Positions 10,979 to 20,247 of a stretch of DNA of 23,884 nucleotides are shown here, one piece after another. Both the position numbers and the translations under genes were made by a program. The notes under the pieces are model-generated. The model saw nothing but the letters and a program-made list of their open reading frames with translations, was not told the origin of the DNA and did no database searches. How positions within the stretch are numbered: the stretch's first letter is position 1; the number at the start of each line of letters is the position of its first letter. This stretch comes from a virus, in the IMG/VR virus record IMGVR_UViG_3300023294_000099, positions 1 through 23,884 of that record; one strand, written 5' to 3'.

Positions 10979-13374
10979 GTTTAACAGCAGGAACATTCCC
11001 TTCACAAAAGAAGAATGAAAAACAAAAAAATCAAAAGTGGGCAGAAGAATGTGTAAAGTCTGCTTGTGATGATGGTATTTATAGTAACGCATTTAATTCC
11101 GACTATAAAGCTATACGTACCAACATGGATTTGTACAACAATACGTTGGACATTAATGACATGATGGAAATGTGTGATCCTTATGGGATTGCAGGTGACG
11201 ACATGCCTTTTAAACCACAACATTATCCGATTGCAAACAGTAAAATTAATCTTCTTGTGGGAGAAGAAATGAAAAAACGCTTTGATTGGAAAGTTAAAGT
11301 AATTAATGATGATGCTGTTTCAGAAAAAGAAAAAGCTATTACGGAAATGATACGTAAGCAGCTTATGGAAATAGTAACTTCTGGTTTATCTGAAGAAGAA
11401 GTTGCTAGAAAACTTAAAGAATTTGATAGTTATTTGAAGTTTGAGTATCAAGACATAAGAGAACGTAAAGCAACTCACTTACTTAATCATATGATTGAGA
11501 AAGAGAACATGAAGTATAAGTGGAATATGGGGTTCTTAGATGGGCTTGTAGGTGGTAGAGAAGTATATGCACTTGATATTGTAGGTGGTGACCCTAGAGT
11601 ACGTAAATGTAATCCTGCCAATGTAGTAGTTGTACGTAAAGGATATTCTCCAGACATTACTGAAGCCGATAGAATTATTGAATGGGGATATCATTCTAAA
11701 GGTTCTGTAATTGATATGTATTTTGATGACCTTAAAGATAAAGAGGTTACGGAGATTGAAAACATGGGTCAAATAGATTCTTACAGTGATGATGGAGATA
11801 TTGCTCAAGGTAAAGAACCTCACTTAATGGCTGGTACATTTAGTATGGCTACTGATACAAACGGTAAAATGGTAGCTTCTGATATGGTAGATAGCAATAA
11901 ATTATTGAGGTTTGTAGATGATGATGGTTCTGTACTTGTAACTAGAGTAGTGTGGAGGTCTTACCGTAAGATTGGTAAATGTAAATATTATGAAAGAACT
12001 ACAGGTGATGAGCTTTATAAGTGGGTTGATGAGTTTTATATTGCTAATGTACAAAAAGGAGAACTAATAGAAAAGTATATTTGGGCAACTGATTGGTGGG
12101 AAGGTACACGCATTGGAGAAAATATTTATTGCAAAATGCGACCATTTCCAGTAAAAGCTTATGGGATGTCAAATCCTACAGGTACATTATGTCCTTATGT
12201 TGGTGGTGATTATACGGTGGATGGAGAACCAACAACATCTCTTATGGGTAGATTAAAACAGTATGCTTACTATTATAATTTTATGATGCATAAGCAATGG
12301 GAAACTATTATTAAACATAAAGGTACTATTGGTTATTTAGATTTGGCTATGATTCCTGAAGGTATGGAGATTGAGGATGTATTGTATTATGCAGATAGAA
12401 TGGGATGGTTACCTATTGATAGTTTTAAAGAAGGTCAAAAAGGACAAGCTACTGGTAGATTAGCAGGTAATCTTAACGCTAACAGAAGCCCTATGAATTT
12501 TGATATGGGTAATTACCTACAGCAAAACATGATGGTACTTAACTTCTTAAAAGAAGAAATGGGTAATATCTCTGGTGTTTCAAGACAACGAGAAGGTACT
12601 ATTAGTTCTTCTGAGTTAGTTGGTAATACTGAAAGAGCAGTTACACAATCATCTCACGTTACAGAGATGTATTTTCACTTTCATGATAGAATTAAAGTAT
12701 CTGTAATGAAAGCTATGCTTGAGGTTGCTAAACATGCTTATAAAGGACGCACAATTACTGTACAATATATTTTAGATGATATGTCACAAGTAATGTCAGA
12801 AATTGATGGCGATGAGTTTAGAGAAATAGATCATGGTATTTCAATTAGTAATAATCCTGATTACGCTAAGATTTATCAATCAATGCAGCAACTAGCTCAA
12901 GCAGGTTTACAGAATGATAAAATAAACTTTAGTCAAGTATTAGATATTCTAACAGACCCAAGTATTAGTTCTGTAAGACGTAAAATTGAAAGTGCTGAAC
13001 AACAGAAAGTCCAACGTGATAGTGAAGCACAACAACGTCAAAGTGATGATATAGCTAAACAAGGTGAAGTAGCTAAACAAATTGAAGAGATGAAAATTCA
13101 AACTGCTAAAGACATGGAATTGTTTAAAGGACAGCAAGCAGCTTTTTTAGAGCAAGTTAGAACAGATGGTAATATTGACCTTGCTAAAGTTAATGGATTA
13201 ATTCAACAAGCATTAAAAGATACTACTTCTGGAGACATGACAGATAAGCTAAATAATGATATTGAAAAGTTAGGTATTGCAAACGAACATGAATCAAAAG
13301 AAAATAATAAAAAGTTAGAAGTAGAAGAAAAAAAGATAGAAGCGAGTAAAAATAAAACACCGAAAAGTGCATAA
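10975..13374 (+). CDS. Portal protein, 799 aa
   Basis: Dodecameric portal at the capsid vertex through which DNA enters and leaves, and the docking site for TerL and the tail connector. The segment HYPIANSKINLLVGEEMKKRF (about 82-102, quoted in part) matches what I recall of crAss-like portal proteins, as does the length near 800. A long helical C-terminus (about 675-799) is rich in Q, K and E (QQKVQRDSEAQQRQSDDI, KLEVEEKKIEASKNK) and probably forms a coiled-coil barrel or crown reaching into the capsid. It is coupled to terL by ATGA and followed after 67 nt by a promoter and the scaffold-like gene. No frameshift or truncation is seen. Confidence 0.85.
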   Translation: MSLTAGTFPSQKKNEKQKNQKWAEECVKSACDDGIYSNAFNSDYKAIRTNMDLYNNTLDINDMMEMCDPYGIAGDDMPFKPQHYPIANSKINLLVGEEMKKRFDWKVKVINDDAVSEKEKAITEMIRKQLMEIVTSGLSEEEVARKLKEFDSYLKFEYQDIRERKATHLLNHMIEKENMKYKWNMGFLDGLVGGREVYALDIVGGDPRVRKCNPANVVVVRKGYSPDITEADRIIEWGYHSKGSVIDMYFDDLKDKEVTEIENMGQIDSYSDDGDIAQGKEPHLMAGTFSMATDTNGKMVASDMVDSNKLLRFVDDDGSVLVTRVVWRSYRKIGKCKYYERTTGDELYKWVDEFYIANVQKGELIEKYIWATDWWEGTRIGENIYCKMRPFPVKAYGMSNPTGTLCPYVGGDYTVDGEPTTSLMGRLKQYAYYYNFMMHKQWETIIKHKGTIGYLDLAMIPEGMEIEDVLYYADRMGWLPIDSFKEGQKGQATGRLAGNLNANRSPMNFDMGNYLQQNMMVLNFLKEEMGNISGVSRQREGTISSSELVGNTERAVTQSSHVTEMYFHFHDRIKVSVMKAMLEVAKHAYKGRTITVQYILDDMSQVMSEIDGDEFREIDHGISISNNPDYAKIYQSMQQLAQAGLQNDKINFSQVLDILTDPSISSVRRKIESAEQQKVQRDSEAQQRQSDDIAKQGEVAKQIEEMKIQTAKDMELFKGQQAAFLEQVRTDGNIDLAKVNGLIQQALKDTTSGDMTDKLNNDIEKLGIANEHESKENNKKLEVEEKKIEASKNKTPKSA

Positions 13375-13402
13375 GAGAGTTATTGTTTGTTGTGAAAAAC
13401 AC

Positions 13403-13433
13403 TTGACAAACGATGTTAAATGAGTTAATTTTG
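13403..13433 (+). promoter_or_regulatory. Bacteroidota promoter for the scaffold-capsid block
   Basis: TTG (13403-13405), a 20-nt spacer and TAATTTTG (13426-13433) match the consensus. It lies in the only noncoding gap between portal and scaffold genes. The ATG at 13442 begins eight bases after the -7 element, so the leader would be only about four bases or absent. A dedicated promoter here would raise capsid and scaffold levels above those of portal and terminase, which are needed in small numbers. Confidence 0.8.
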
Positions 13434-13441
13434 TATATTAG

Positions 13442-14656
13442 ATGAGCGAAGTAATAGAAGAGATAGATGATTTTGAATTTTCAATAGATGGTATTGAAGA
13501 ATCTACCGATACATTTGATGTAGATTTTGAAGGTGCTGATGTTGAAGTAAAAGATACAACTATAGAGCCTACTGTTAATACAGTAGAAGATAAAAAAACA
13601 AAAGTACCTACACCAAACGCAGAAGACGTTTTTGATGTAGATGAATTAGGTAATAGTTTAGTTGAAGGTAACAAAGAAGGTTCAACTAAAGGAAGTGACG
13701 ATACTCCGTCCACCGATGATAAAGGGTTCTCTTCTTCTGATGGAGTTTACTCCAGGTTTGCCTCTGCCCTTTATCAGGACGGTATTTTAGAAGGTCTTAC
13801 AGAAGAAGACATTAAGAACGTTAAAAATGGTAATGAATTTGCTGCTCTTATTAGTAAAACTATTAAGAATAATGAATACTCAGATCTAAATGATCAAGGT
13901 AGGCAATTCTTAGAAGCTGTTAGAGCTGGTGTACCTATTGAGACTATGGCTAAGATTCATAACACAGAAATGCAATTAAATAATCTTAGTGATGAATCTT
14001 TTATAGAGTCTGATGATGACGATGATGATTCTACAGAATCTAAACGTAACATACGAGAACAATTAATTACTAATGACTTACGGTCAAGAGGAATTAAAGA
14101 AAGTACTGTCTCACGTATGGTAGCTGCTTCTTTTAAAGAAGGTGCTGATGAAGAAGATGCAAGAAATGCTATTGAAAACCTTAGAGAAACAATTAAAACT
14201 AGTAAAGCAAGTAAGGTTGAATCAGCTAATGCAGAAAGAACACAAATGCAAGAAAGCAGAAATGCACTTGTAGACAGAATCATTAAAGGTGAAGAAATTA
14301 TTCCAGGTATCAAAGTGCCTGAGAGTATGCGAAGTGAAATAGCAAAAGCTATGACAGAACCTACTGGTAGAGATGCTAATGGTAGATTAACAAACTTTGT
14401 AGGTGACAAGAGATCTGAAAATTCAGAGCTATTTGACACACGATTGAATTATTATATCAAACTAGGTCTTTTTAATGAAAAGCCTGACTTGTCTATTTTT
14501 GGTAAACAAAAAGCAAGCAGTGCTTTACAGCAGTTAGAAAAAGAAATTGGTAATGATATGATATATGAGGGAGGACGAGGTGCTTCTCTAAAAGGTGTTG
14601 CCGAGAGAGAAAAGGAAGCTAAGATGCTTTCATATCTTGACAACATGGAATTTTAA
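13442..14656 (+). CDS. Acidic scaffold-like protein, 404 aa
   Basis: Lies between portal and capsid, the usual place for the scaffold that guides procapsid assembly. The N-terminal 100 residues are highly acidic and low in complexity (EVIEEIDDFEFSIDGIEES at 4-22; many T, D and S). An acidic run DDDDDD occurs near residue 192. From about 195 to 370 the protein is helical and charged (NIREQLITNDLRSRGIKES; ARNAIENLRETIKTSKASK), and it ends with a short helical LSYLDNMEF. Acidic start, helical body and no cysteine are typical of scaffolds that bind the capsid by a short C-terminal helix. The role is inferred from position and composition; it could also be an internal virion protein. Confidence 0.65.
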   Translation: MSEVIEEIDDFEFSIDGIEESTDTFDVDFEGADVEVKDTTIEPTVNTVEDKKTKVPTPNAEDVFDVDELGNSLVEGNKEGSTKGSDDTPSTDDKGFSSSDGVYSRFASALYQDGILEGLTEEDIKNVKNGNEFAALISKTIKNNEYSDLNDQGRQFLEAVRAGVPIETMAKIHNTEMQLNNLSDESFIESDDDDDDSTESKRNIREQLITNDLRSRGIKESTVSRMVAASFKEGADEEDARNAIENLRETIKTSKASKVESANAERTQMQESRNALVDRIIKGEEIIPGIKVPESMRSEIAKAMTEPTGRDANGRLTNFVGDKRSENSELFDTRLNYYIKLGLFNEKPDLSIFGKQKASSALQQLEKEIGNDMIYEGGRGASLKGVAEREKEAKMLSYLDNMEF

Positions 14657-14698
14657 TTTTTAATTTAATAACAGTAATTTAAACACGTAAACAAACAG

Positions 14699-16201
14699 AT
14701 GCCACAATTTTCAACATTTCAAATGACAGATGCTCAACATTGGTCTGGTCTAACGACTGCAAACCACTTGTATAGTATCTATCAGGGAAAACCACAGAAG
14801 GCTAGTGATATCATGCGTAGGATTCATACTACAAACTATGGAACCGATCTTGATGCACAATTGTCAAAATATAAAACTAAAGTTCTTGACACTGATGACG
14901 ACTTCACATGGGAGTTGATTGGAAGTGGTAAGAAAAATCTACCATTGATTGAAGCTCGATTGATTCCGAATGGTAATGCTGTAGCAGTAGGAGATGAGCC
15001 AGGAGTTCAAGTAACTTCTTTTTATCTATTGTTCGCAGAGAACATTTTTACAGCAGAGCATATTATCGTAGGTCATAAAAACGAATTGTATTCATTGCAA
15101 ATTCAAGATGATCCGACAATGGATGGTACTAACTGGTTGTATGAGGTAAAACTTATTACAGGAGATCCAGACTTGTTTGTTCCAGTAGAGGAGCTTGCAC
15201 AGAATACACGATGGAGTAGAGAATGGTCACTTGTTACAAGTACATTGAATACTCGTGGTGGTGGAATTAGTTACACTTCTCCATTTGCTATGAGAAACTC
15301 TTTTTCAATGATTCGTATGGAGGATACAGTTCCTGGAAACATGCAATCACGACCATTTGCTACTAAGTTTAAAGTAAAAGGTAATGACGGTAAATTGATG
15401 GATTTCACAACTTGGATTAATTACCGAGATTATGAATTTGATCGTCAGTATCGTCTTGAAAAGAATCGTCTATTAATGTTTGCACGTTCTAACAGAGGAA
15501 CTAACGGTGAATATTACAATAAATCTAACGAAGGTTACGTTAAGAAGCAAGGAGCTGGTATTCGTCAGCAAATGGAAGCTTCTGGTGTAGAAGTATACAG
15601 TGATTTCTCTATTGAGTGGTTGCTAAGTGTATTAATGGATTTGTCTGAAGGAAAACTTCCTACTGATGATCGTCATTTTGTAGCACGAACAGGTGAGCGT
15701 GGAGCTGTACAGTTTCACTTAGCACTTGAAAATCATGCGCAATTGTTCGTACCATTGTTTGATGATACTCGTATGTTTAAATCTAGCGGAAACGGTGGGA
15801 TGAAAGGTGTTTCTATGGCTTATGGTTATGGAGGACAATTCTTAGAATATATGGGACCAAATGGAGTTAAGTTCTCAATTGAGGTTGATTCTATGTATGA
15901 TGATAGAGAACGTAATAAAATTCTTCATCCAGATGGAGGTGTTGCTGAATCTTATCGTTATGATATTATGGATATTGGTACAACCAATGGAGAGCCTAAC
16001 ATTCAAAAGATGACTGTTAAAGGTGAAGAGAATATTTGGGGGTATATGACTGGTATGAGAGATCCGTTCTCACCTGAAGGTAAAATGACTGTAATGAGTC
16101 ACAAAACTGATGGGTATTACATCACTAAAGCATGTACAGTAGGGGCAGCAGTTTATGATCCGTCAAGAACTAAGTCACTCATTCCAAACATTCTTTGGTA
16201 A
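14699..16201 (+). CDS. Major capsid protein, 500 aa
   Basis: Forms the icosahedral shell. It follows the scaffold-like gene and has the length expected for crAss-like capsid proteins (about 490-510). No Asp/Glu-rich tail or signal sequence is present. Features that fit an HK97-type fold are a helical N-terminal arm (QKASDIMRRIHTTNYGTDL, about 33-51), a long helix-plus-strand middle with FSIEWLLSVLMDLSEGKLP (about 303-321) and glycine-rich beta segments (SSGNGGMKGVSMAYGYGGQ, about 361-379). Codon choice differs slightly from the neighbours, with more C- and G-ending codons at the start, typical of a very highly expressed gene. Assignment is from position, size and recollection of the family, not a search. 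Confidence 0.75.
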   Translation: MPQFSTFQMTDAQHWSGLTTANHLYSIYQGKPQKASDIMRRIHTTNYGTDLDAQLSKYKTKVLDTDDDFTWELIGSGKKNLPLIEARLIPNGNAVAVGDEPGVQVTSFYLLFAENIFTAEHIIVGHKNELYSLQIQDDPTMDGTNWLYEVKLITGDPDLFVPVEELAQNTRWSREWSLVTSTLNTRGGGISYTSPFAMRNSFSMIRMEDTVPGNMQSRPFATKFKVKGNDGKLMDFTTWINYRDYEFDRQYRLEKNRLLMFARSNRGTNGEYYNKSNEGYVKKQGAGIRQQMEASGVEVYSDFSIEWLLSVLMDLSEGKLPTDDRHFVARTGERGAVQFHLALENHAQLFVPLFDDTRMFKSSGNGGMKGVSMAYGYGGQFLEYMGPNGVKFSIEVDSMYDDRERNKILHPDGGVAESYRYDIMDIGTTNGEPNIQKMTVKGEENIWGYMTGMRDPFSPEGKMTVMSHKTDGYYITKACTVGAAVYDPSRTKSLIPNILW

Positions 16202-16240
16202 TAATAAGTAGTAAATAATTTTTAGAAGAAGATTAAAAAG

Positions 16241-17149
16241 ATGGCAAAAGAAAGTAATAATGGTAATGTAGCAGAAGTAGCCCCTCAAAAGGCTGCTTTT
16301 GCACTACCAAATAAAAAAGTAAAATTAGTACCAGTAATTAAAAAAGGATGGTTACCATCTGGACACGCTGCTGAGTTTTTGTTTCAAAATGCAATGAATA
16401 CAATTACTTTACCTAGAAGTTCACGTACAGGAGCTTATATTAATCCTTTTACAAGCGAAGAACAATCTTGTATTGAAAATCATCCACAATTATCGTTTTC
16501 AGAAGGGGATCTTTCTGTACATAAAACAACTAATAATTATTGGAAAACTAAAAAAGGTATTGGTGGATTCAAACCTATTAAATTAGGTAAAGATGAAATT
16601 ACATTAGATTTAAGTGATCCTATGGATTATATTACACGATCTGTATTGCTGGCTAATAAAGATTTAGTAGCACCAGATGCACGTTCTGCAAGAGGTAAAG
16701 CTTCTTATAAATATATGATTGTAGACCTTGAATATGAAGATGAGAAATTAGCTAACGAAGCAACTCTTGCTGGAGATGCTTATGGTGAGTTTAATAAGAT
16801 TCGTGAAGATAAAGATAGCTTGAGTAATGTATTGTTTCTTTTGAAAAACGTAAGAGTTTCACCAAGTTCTAAACTAGAATGGCTTGTAGGTGAAGTAGGT
16901 AAAATTGTTCAAAAATCTCCTAAACGATTCCTAGATATTGTTAAGGATGAAGATATGCAAATTAAATTACTTATTGGACAAGGTATTGCAGCTAATGCAA
17001 TTTTAAGAGATGGTACAATTTATCGTACTGCTGGAGGTGACTTGATGGGTAAAGATAACGATCAAGCTGTAGCCTTTATAAAGAACGATAGTAACAGTGA
17101 TTTGGTTTCTGTAATTAGACATCAAGTCGATAAAGCAAATAATAAATAA
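16241..17149 (+). CDS. Virion protein downstream of capsid, 302 aa
   Basis: Starts after a 40-nt A-rich leader without Shine-Dalgarno. The first 30 residues are a flexible Ala/Asn/Lys-rich segment, followed by NKKVKLVPVIKKGWLPSGHA (25-44) and mixed alpha/beta sequence (EITLDLSDPMDYITRSVLLA, about 124-143; helix-rich after 220). Directly after the capsid gene one expects a decoration, head-completion or cargo protein. The long helical stretch with SSKLEWLVGEVGKIVQKSPK fits a compact soluble protein. No family is recognised; virion localisation is inferred from context. It ends TAATG, sharing a base with the next gene. Confidence 0.5.
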   Translation: MAKESNNGNVAEVAPQKAAFALPNKKVKLVPVIKKGWLPSGHAAEFLFQNAMNTITLPRSSRTGAYINPFTSEEQSCIENHPQLSFSEGDLSVHKTTNNYWKTKKGIGGFKPIKLGKDEITLDLSDPMDYITRSVLLANKDLVAPDARSARGKASYKYMIVDLEYEDEKLANEATLAGDAYGEFNKIREDKDSLSNVLFLLKNVRVSPSSKLEWLVGEVGKIVQKSPKRFLDIVKDEDMQIKLLIGQGIAANAILRDGTIYRTAGGDLMGKDNDQAVAFIKNDSNSDLVSVIRHQVDKANNK

Positions 17150-17874
17150 TGACAAACGCTGAGATTTTAGATTATATGTTGGTACGTTATGATGTAATTT
17201 CATCATCAGGTGCTCCAGGGTATGAAGACTCAGATCTTTCATTGCTTTTCAACAAGGCTCAAAAAGTATTTGTAAAGTCATTAGTTAATGAAGATGCAAA
17301 TCCTGCTAAAAAAGGAGCTGAAGAAACTGAAAAACGAAGTAAAGATTTAGTTGAATTAAAAGATCACAGCGTTATATCAACATTTACAACTGGGGATCAC
17401 GGTGCAGTTTCATATTTTGTGGAACTACCCGTGGACTTTTGGTTGACATTAAAAGAAGAATGTAGTATAACTTATAATAATATCTGTAACGTATCTGTAA
17501 CGGAACGTGTACCAGTTAAACCTATTAAAGAAGATTACTACAATGCTAATATTAAGAATCCCTATAAGAAACCATATAGTGAACAACTTTGGAGACTTGA
17601 TAGAGAACGTACAAATACTACGAATGCACTAAGTGCTACTAATTTAAAACGACATGAACTTATAGTATTTAACGGAGCAACTCCTATTAACTATAGAGTG
17701 TCTTATTATAGAAGACCTAAACAGGTTGATTTAACAAACATAAATGATTATTGTGAACTTGACCCTATGAATCATGAAAAAATAGCTGATATAGCTGTTG
17801 AACTTATGATGCAAACAACGGGGAGACCTGAGTTTCAAACAAAGTCATTTGAAAATAAACAAATAATAGAATAA
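17149..17874 (+). CDS. Head-to-tail connector (ring) protein, 241 aa
   Basis: The N-terminus MTNAEILDYMLVRYDVISS begins a helical bundle, the middle is beta-rich, and the C-terminal region YCELDPMNHEKIADIAVELM (about 205-224) carries the LDP..H..I...AVEL signature that I know from proteins sitting under the portal in crAss-like and other Bacteroidota phages. This corresponds to an adaptor or stabilisation ring joining portal to tail. The gene's place, two genes after the capsid gene, agrees. It shares one base with both neighbours (TAATG). The alternative is a different tail-completion protein with the same helix. Confidence 0.6.
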   Translation: MTNAEILDYMLVRYDVISSSGAPGYEDSDLSLLFNKAQKVFVKSLVNEDANPAKKGAEETEKRSKDLVELKDHSVISTFTTGDHGAVSYFVELPVDFWLTLKEECSITYNNICNVSVTERVPVKPIKEDYYNANIKNPYKKPYSEQLWRLDRERTNTTNALSATNLKRHELIVFNGATPINYRVSYYRRPKQVDLTNINDYCELDPMNHEKIADIAVELMMQTTGRPEFQTKSFENKQIIE

Positions 17875-18776
17875 TGGGTAAAACAGCAAATAAAGTAACA
17901 AGTACAAATTTTAAACCTTCTGAGGGTGATGGACGTTTTCAAGTTTACTCTAAGCAGTTTAATGATCTTGTAGATGTAGTTAATGAAATCGAACCTACTG
18001 ATGGTAATCTTGTAGCTAAAACATTGACTACAACAGGAATAAACACAGAGTCGGTAGAGCTTCTTGAAGCATATGCAGGGGGAGGTCAAGCAAACGCTAC
18101 TCAAATTACAAAAAGAATTGCTGTTATTACTGATGTGGCTACAGAAGGAGATAGTGTAATCCTTCCCGTAGGTATTATGGGGCAAACTATTTTGTTATTG
18201 AATGTAGATGCAAAAAAAGCATACGTTTACCCTGCTATAGGTGAGTCTATAAATTACAAAGACGAAAACATCCCTATAGAATTAAATAGCTCAACTCCTG
18301 TTGAGTTGTTTTACGGAGGACAATGGGTAATTAAAATTGGCAGTCAAATAGTAAGAAAAAGTAATGATGTTTCTGAAGTAACTGTTGAAATACCTATTAC
18401 TAAAGCTGATATTTTAGCTATGAATGGTAGCGAACTTTCTATTGTGGATACTCTTAATGGGGAATCTTTAGACTTTGTTTCAGCAGTGTTAATTTACGAC
18501 AGAGACACAGCTAGTTATGGTGGAGGTGGAGATGTTACTATTAGGTATGCTGGAGGTGCTGCTGTATCAACAACTATTTCAGCAGCAAATTCTTTTGGTG
18601 CTTCGGGAGACAAAGTTTTTAGTTTTAATAAATTAAACGCAGCAGGAGGTTATACAATGCCTGTAAATACAGATCTTGTAATTACCAACGCTTCAGGAGC
18701 ATTTACTGACCCAGGAACAGCAGCAGGTGTAGGTAGACTACATTTAACATACAGAATACACAATACAGAATTATAA
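17874..18776 (+). CDS. Virion/tail structural protein, 300 aa
   Basis: The N-terminal segment DGRFQVYSKQFNDLVDVVNE (about 18-37) with a following DGNLVAKTL resembles the attachment region of phage fibre or spike proteins. The rest is Gly-, Ala-, Thr- and Ser-rich with repeated beta strands (TASYGGGGDVTIRYAGGAA; SAANSFGASGDKVFSF), typical of a trimeric or beta-sandwich virion protein. It ends with GRLHLTYRIHNTEL. It is followed by a hairpin terminator (18804-18826). Which part of the virion it belongs to (head fibre, tail or collar) cannot be told. Confidence 0.5.
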   Translation: MGKTANKVTSTNFKPSEGDGRFQVYSKQFNDLVDVVNEIEPTDGNLVAKTLTTTGINTESVELLEAYAGGGQANATQITKRIAVITDVATEGDSVILPVGIMGQTILLLNVDAKKAYVYPAIGESINYKDENIPIELNSSTPVELFYGGQWVIKIGSQIVRKSNDVSEVTVEIPITKADILAMNGSELSIVDTLNGESLDFVSAVLIYDRDTASYGGGGDVTIRYAGGAAVSTTISAANSFGASGDKVFSFNKLNAAGGYTMPVNTDLVITNASGAFTDPGTAAGVGRLHLTYRIHNTEL

Positions 18777-18803
18777 TAATTAACAAATCCTAAAAGTTTA
18801 GGT

Positions 18804-18826
18804 CGGTAGTAATATCGTATTTTTTT
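18804..18826 (+). terminator. Intrinsic terminator with GTAA loop
   Basis: CGGTA (18804-18808), GTAA loop, TATCG (18813-18817) and then a T-rich tract (18818-18826). A second small palindrome CCTAAA-AG-TTTAGG precedes it at 18789-18802. The stem is short with one G:T pair, so partial read-through into the next gene is likely; no new promoter was found between it and the next start. Confidence 0.6.
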
Positions 18827-18846
18827 AAACTAAAAACAAAAACAAA

Positions 18847-20172
18847 ATGAGCGCACCAAGTGCAATTAATAACTCCCAACAAATCATTGTTGGAGGAACA
18901 CCTTCGGGAACACTAACAGCAGGAAGTATAAATTCTGCTGCTTTTAAAGCGTCTACAAACGTTGGGGAGATTGGTATTTTTGATAAACATGGAGTAAGAC
19001 TTACAGAAGCTCTTGCTGCAACAGCTACGGAATTTGTAGTAGCAGTAAGTCGTGGAGCAAATCTTCCTCCTATTCAATCAGATGTAATTGTTAAATCAAG
19101 TATGTCTAATGTAGCACGTAAAGTATTTGCAGCAGCAACTGAACAAGTAGAGACTGTAGGTTACAACGGAACTTCGGGTTCTATTGCTGATATTGCTACA
19201 TATGCAGGAGAACTTTATACAGATAGAATTATCTTTCAAATGTTCCAATCAGGTTCTGATGATGAGCGTATTAAACGAGGAGATTTTCAATCTTTAGCTA
19301 CATCTACACAATCAGAAATTACTTTAGGAATGGTACAATCTCTTATTCGTAACTTCGATAGAGAAGTAAGTAATTCAGCAGGTCAAAAACCAGTTGTATT
19401 TAAAGCAATTTGTAATGAGGCTGTTGCATCGGCTAACTGTATGGATAGTGATTTAACTATTACTAAAGGTTCTAATTTAGTGTCTGCTTCTGGTGGAGAC
19501 TATAACGGAGGTACTTTAGTTGTAGTAGGAGATTTTCTTAGAATCGCAGCTACAGATATTACAAACATCTTAACTGATGATGTATATAAAGTAATTGCTG
19601 TTTCAGGAGATAACTTAACACTAGATAGAAAAGTACAGATTGCTTCTGGTACTCGATCTAACACAGATGAAACCCAAGTAATTACTGCTGCTCAAGGAGC
19701 TGCTGCTGATTGGGGATATGTTAAGACTGCTACTGTACTTGATTACCGAGTTGGTAAATCTAAGTATAAGAAAGTACGTTTTGAATCTCAATTAAGTTCT
19801 TCTTTTGGTTCTACACCTGTAGTAGCTACAGCAGTTGCTTTTGAAGGTAACGGTACTATTACTAAGGTACAAGAACTTGAAAACTTCCTTAATGGATTTT
19901 CAGGAGAGCAATACAGAATGGGTCAACCATACTTGTTTGATAGTACTGATAATGTATTATCTAGTGCTGCTGTTGCAGGTGGAGGGTATGATATTATTAC
20001 TCTTAATCACGAGCATGTACTTACTGGATTTGGCAAAACTGTTTCTAAAAAACAACTACTTTTAGCAGTTCCAGTTACAACACCAGATTACGCAACTGCT
20101 ACTGGTGTTACGCAACTTACTGATGTATTAGAGGTTTTGGCAGGATTTTCTGCTGGAGTTTTAGCACTGTAA
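18847..20172 (+). CDS. Probable abundant virion protein (tail tube or sheath-like), 441 aa
   Basis: The product is Ala-, Thr-, Ser- and Gly-rich with many beta segments (SGTLTAGSINSAAFKAS; NVARKVFAAATEQVETVGYN; TITKVQELENFLNGFSGEQY), a composition seen in self-assembling tail-tube or decoration proteins. GEIGIFDKHGVRLTEAL near the N-terminus is followed by FVVAVSRGA, possibly a beta-hairpin. The gene has an A-rich leader, is isolated between terminators at 18804 and 20187, and so can be produced from a discrete short mRNA at high level, which suits a multi-copy structural protein. Function is inferred from these facts; the family is not recognised. Confidence 0.5.
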   Translation: MSAPSAINNSQQIIVGGTPSGTLTAGSINSAAFKASTNVGEIGIFDKHGVRLTEALAATATEFVVAVSRGANLPPIQSDVIVKSSMSNVARKVFAAATEQVETVGYNGTSGSIADIATYAGELYTDRIIFQMFQSGSDDERIKRGDFQSLATSTQSEITLGMVQSLIRNFDREVSNSAGQKPVVFKAICNEAVASANCMDSDLTITKGSNLVSASGGDYNGGTLVVVGDFLRIAATDITNILTDDVYKVIAVSGDNLTLDRKVQIASGTRSNTDETQVITAAQGAAADWGYVKTATVLDYRVGKSKYKKVRFESQLSSSFGSTPVVATAVAFEGNGTITKVQELENFLNGFSGEQYRMGQPYLFDSTDNVLSSAAVAGGGYDIITLNHEHVLTGFGKTVSKKQLLLAVPVTTPDYATATGVTQLTDVLEVLAGFSAGVLAL

Positions 20173-20186
20173 TTAATAATTAAATT

Positions 20187-20230
20187 GGGAATACAGACAC
20201 TCGAAAGGGTGTTCTGTATATCCCTTTTTT
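20187..20230 (+). terminator. Strong intrinsic terminator with GAAA loop
   Basis: GGGA-ATACAGA-CACTC-GAAA-GGGTG-(T)-TCTGTAT-(A)-TCCC followed by six T. The hairpin has about 16 base pairs with a GNRA tetraloop and two single-base bulges. It is the best terminator in the window and closes the transcript of the 441-aa protein 15 nt after its stop codon. Confidence 0.9.
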
Positions 20231-20247
20231 AATGTAAAAAACTTTAA

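Noticed and set aside
13957-14439. 160-codon minus-strand ORF
   Set aside because: Antisense shadow of the scaffold-like gene; its Leu- and Ser-rich composition follows from Glu, Lys and Arg codons on the other strand.
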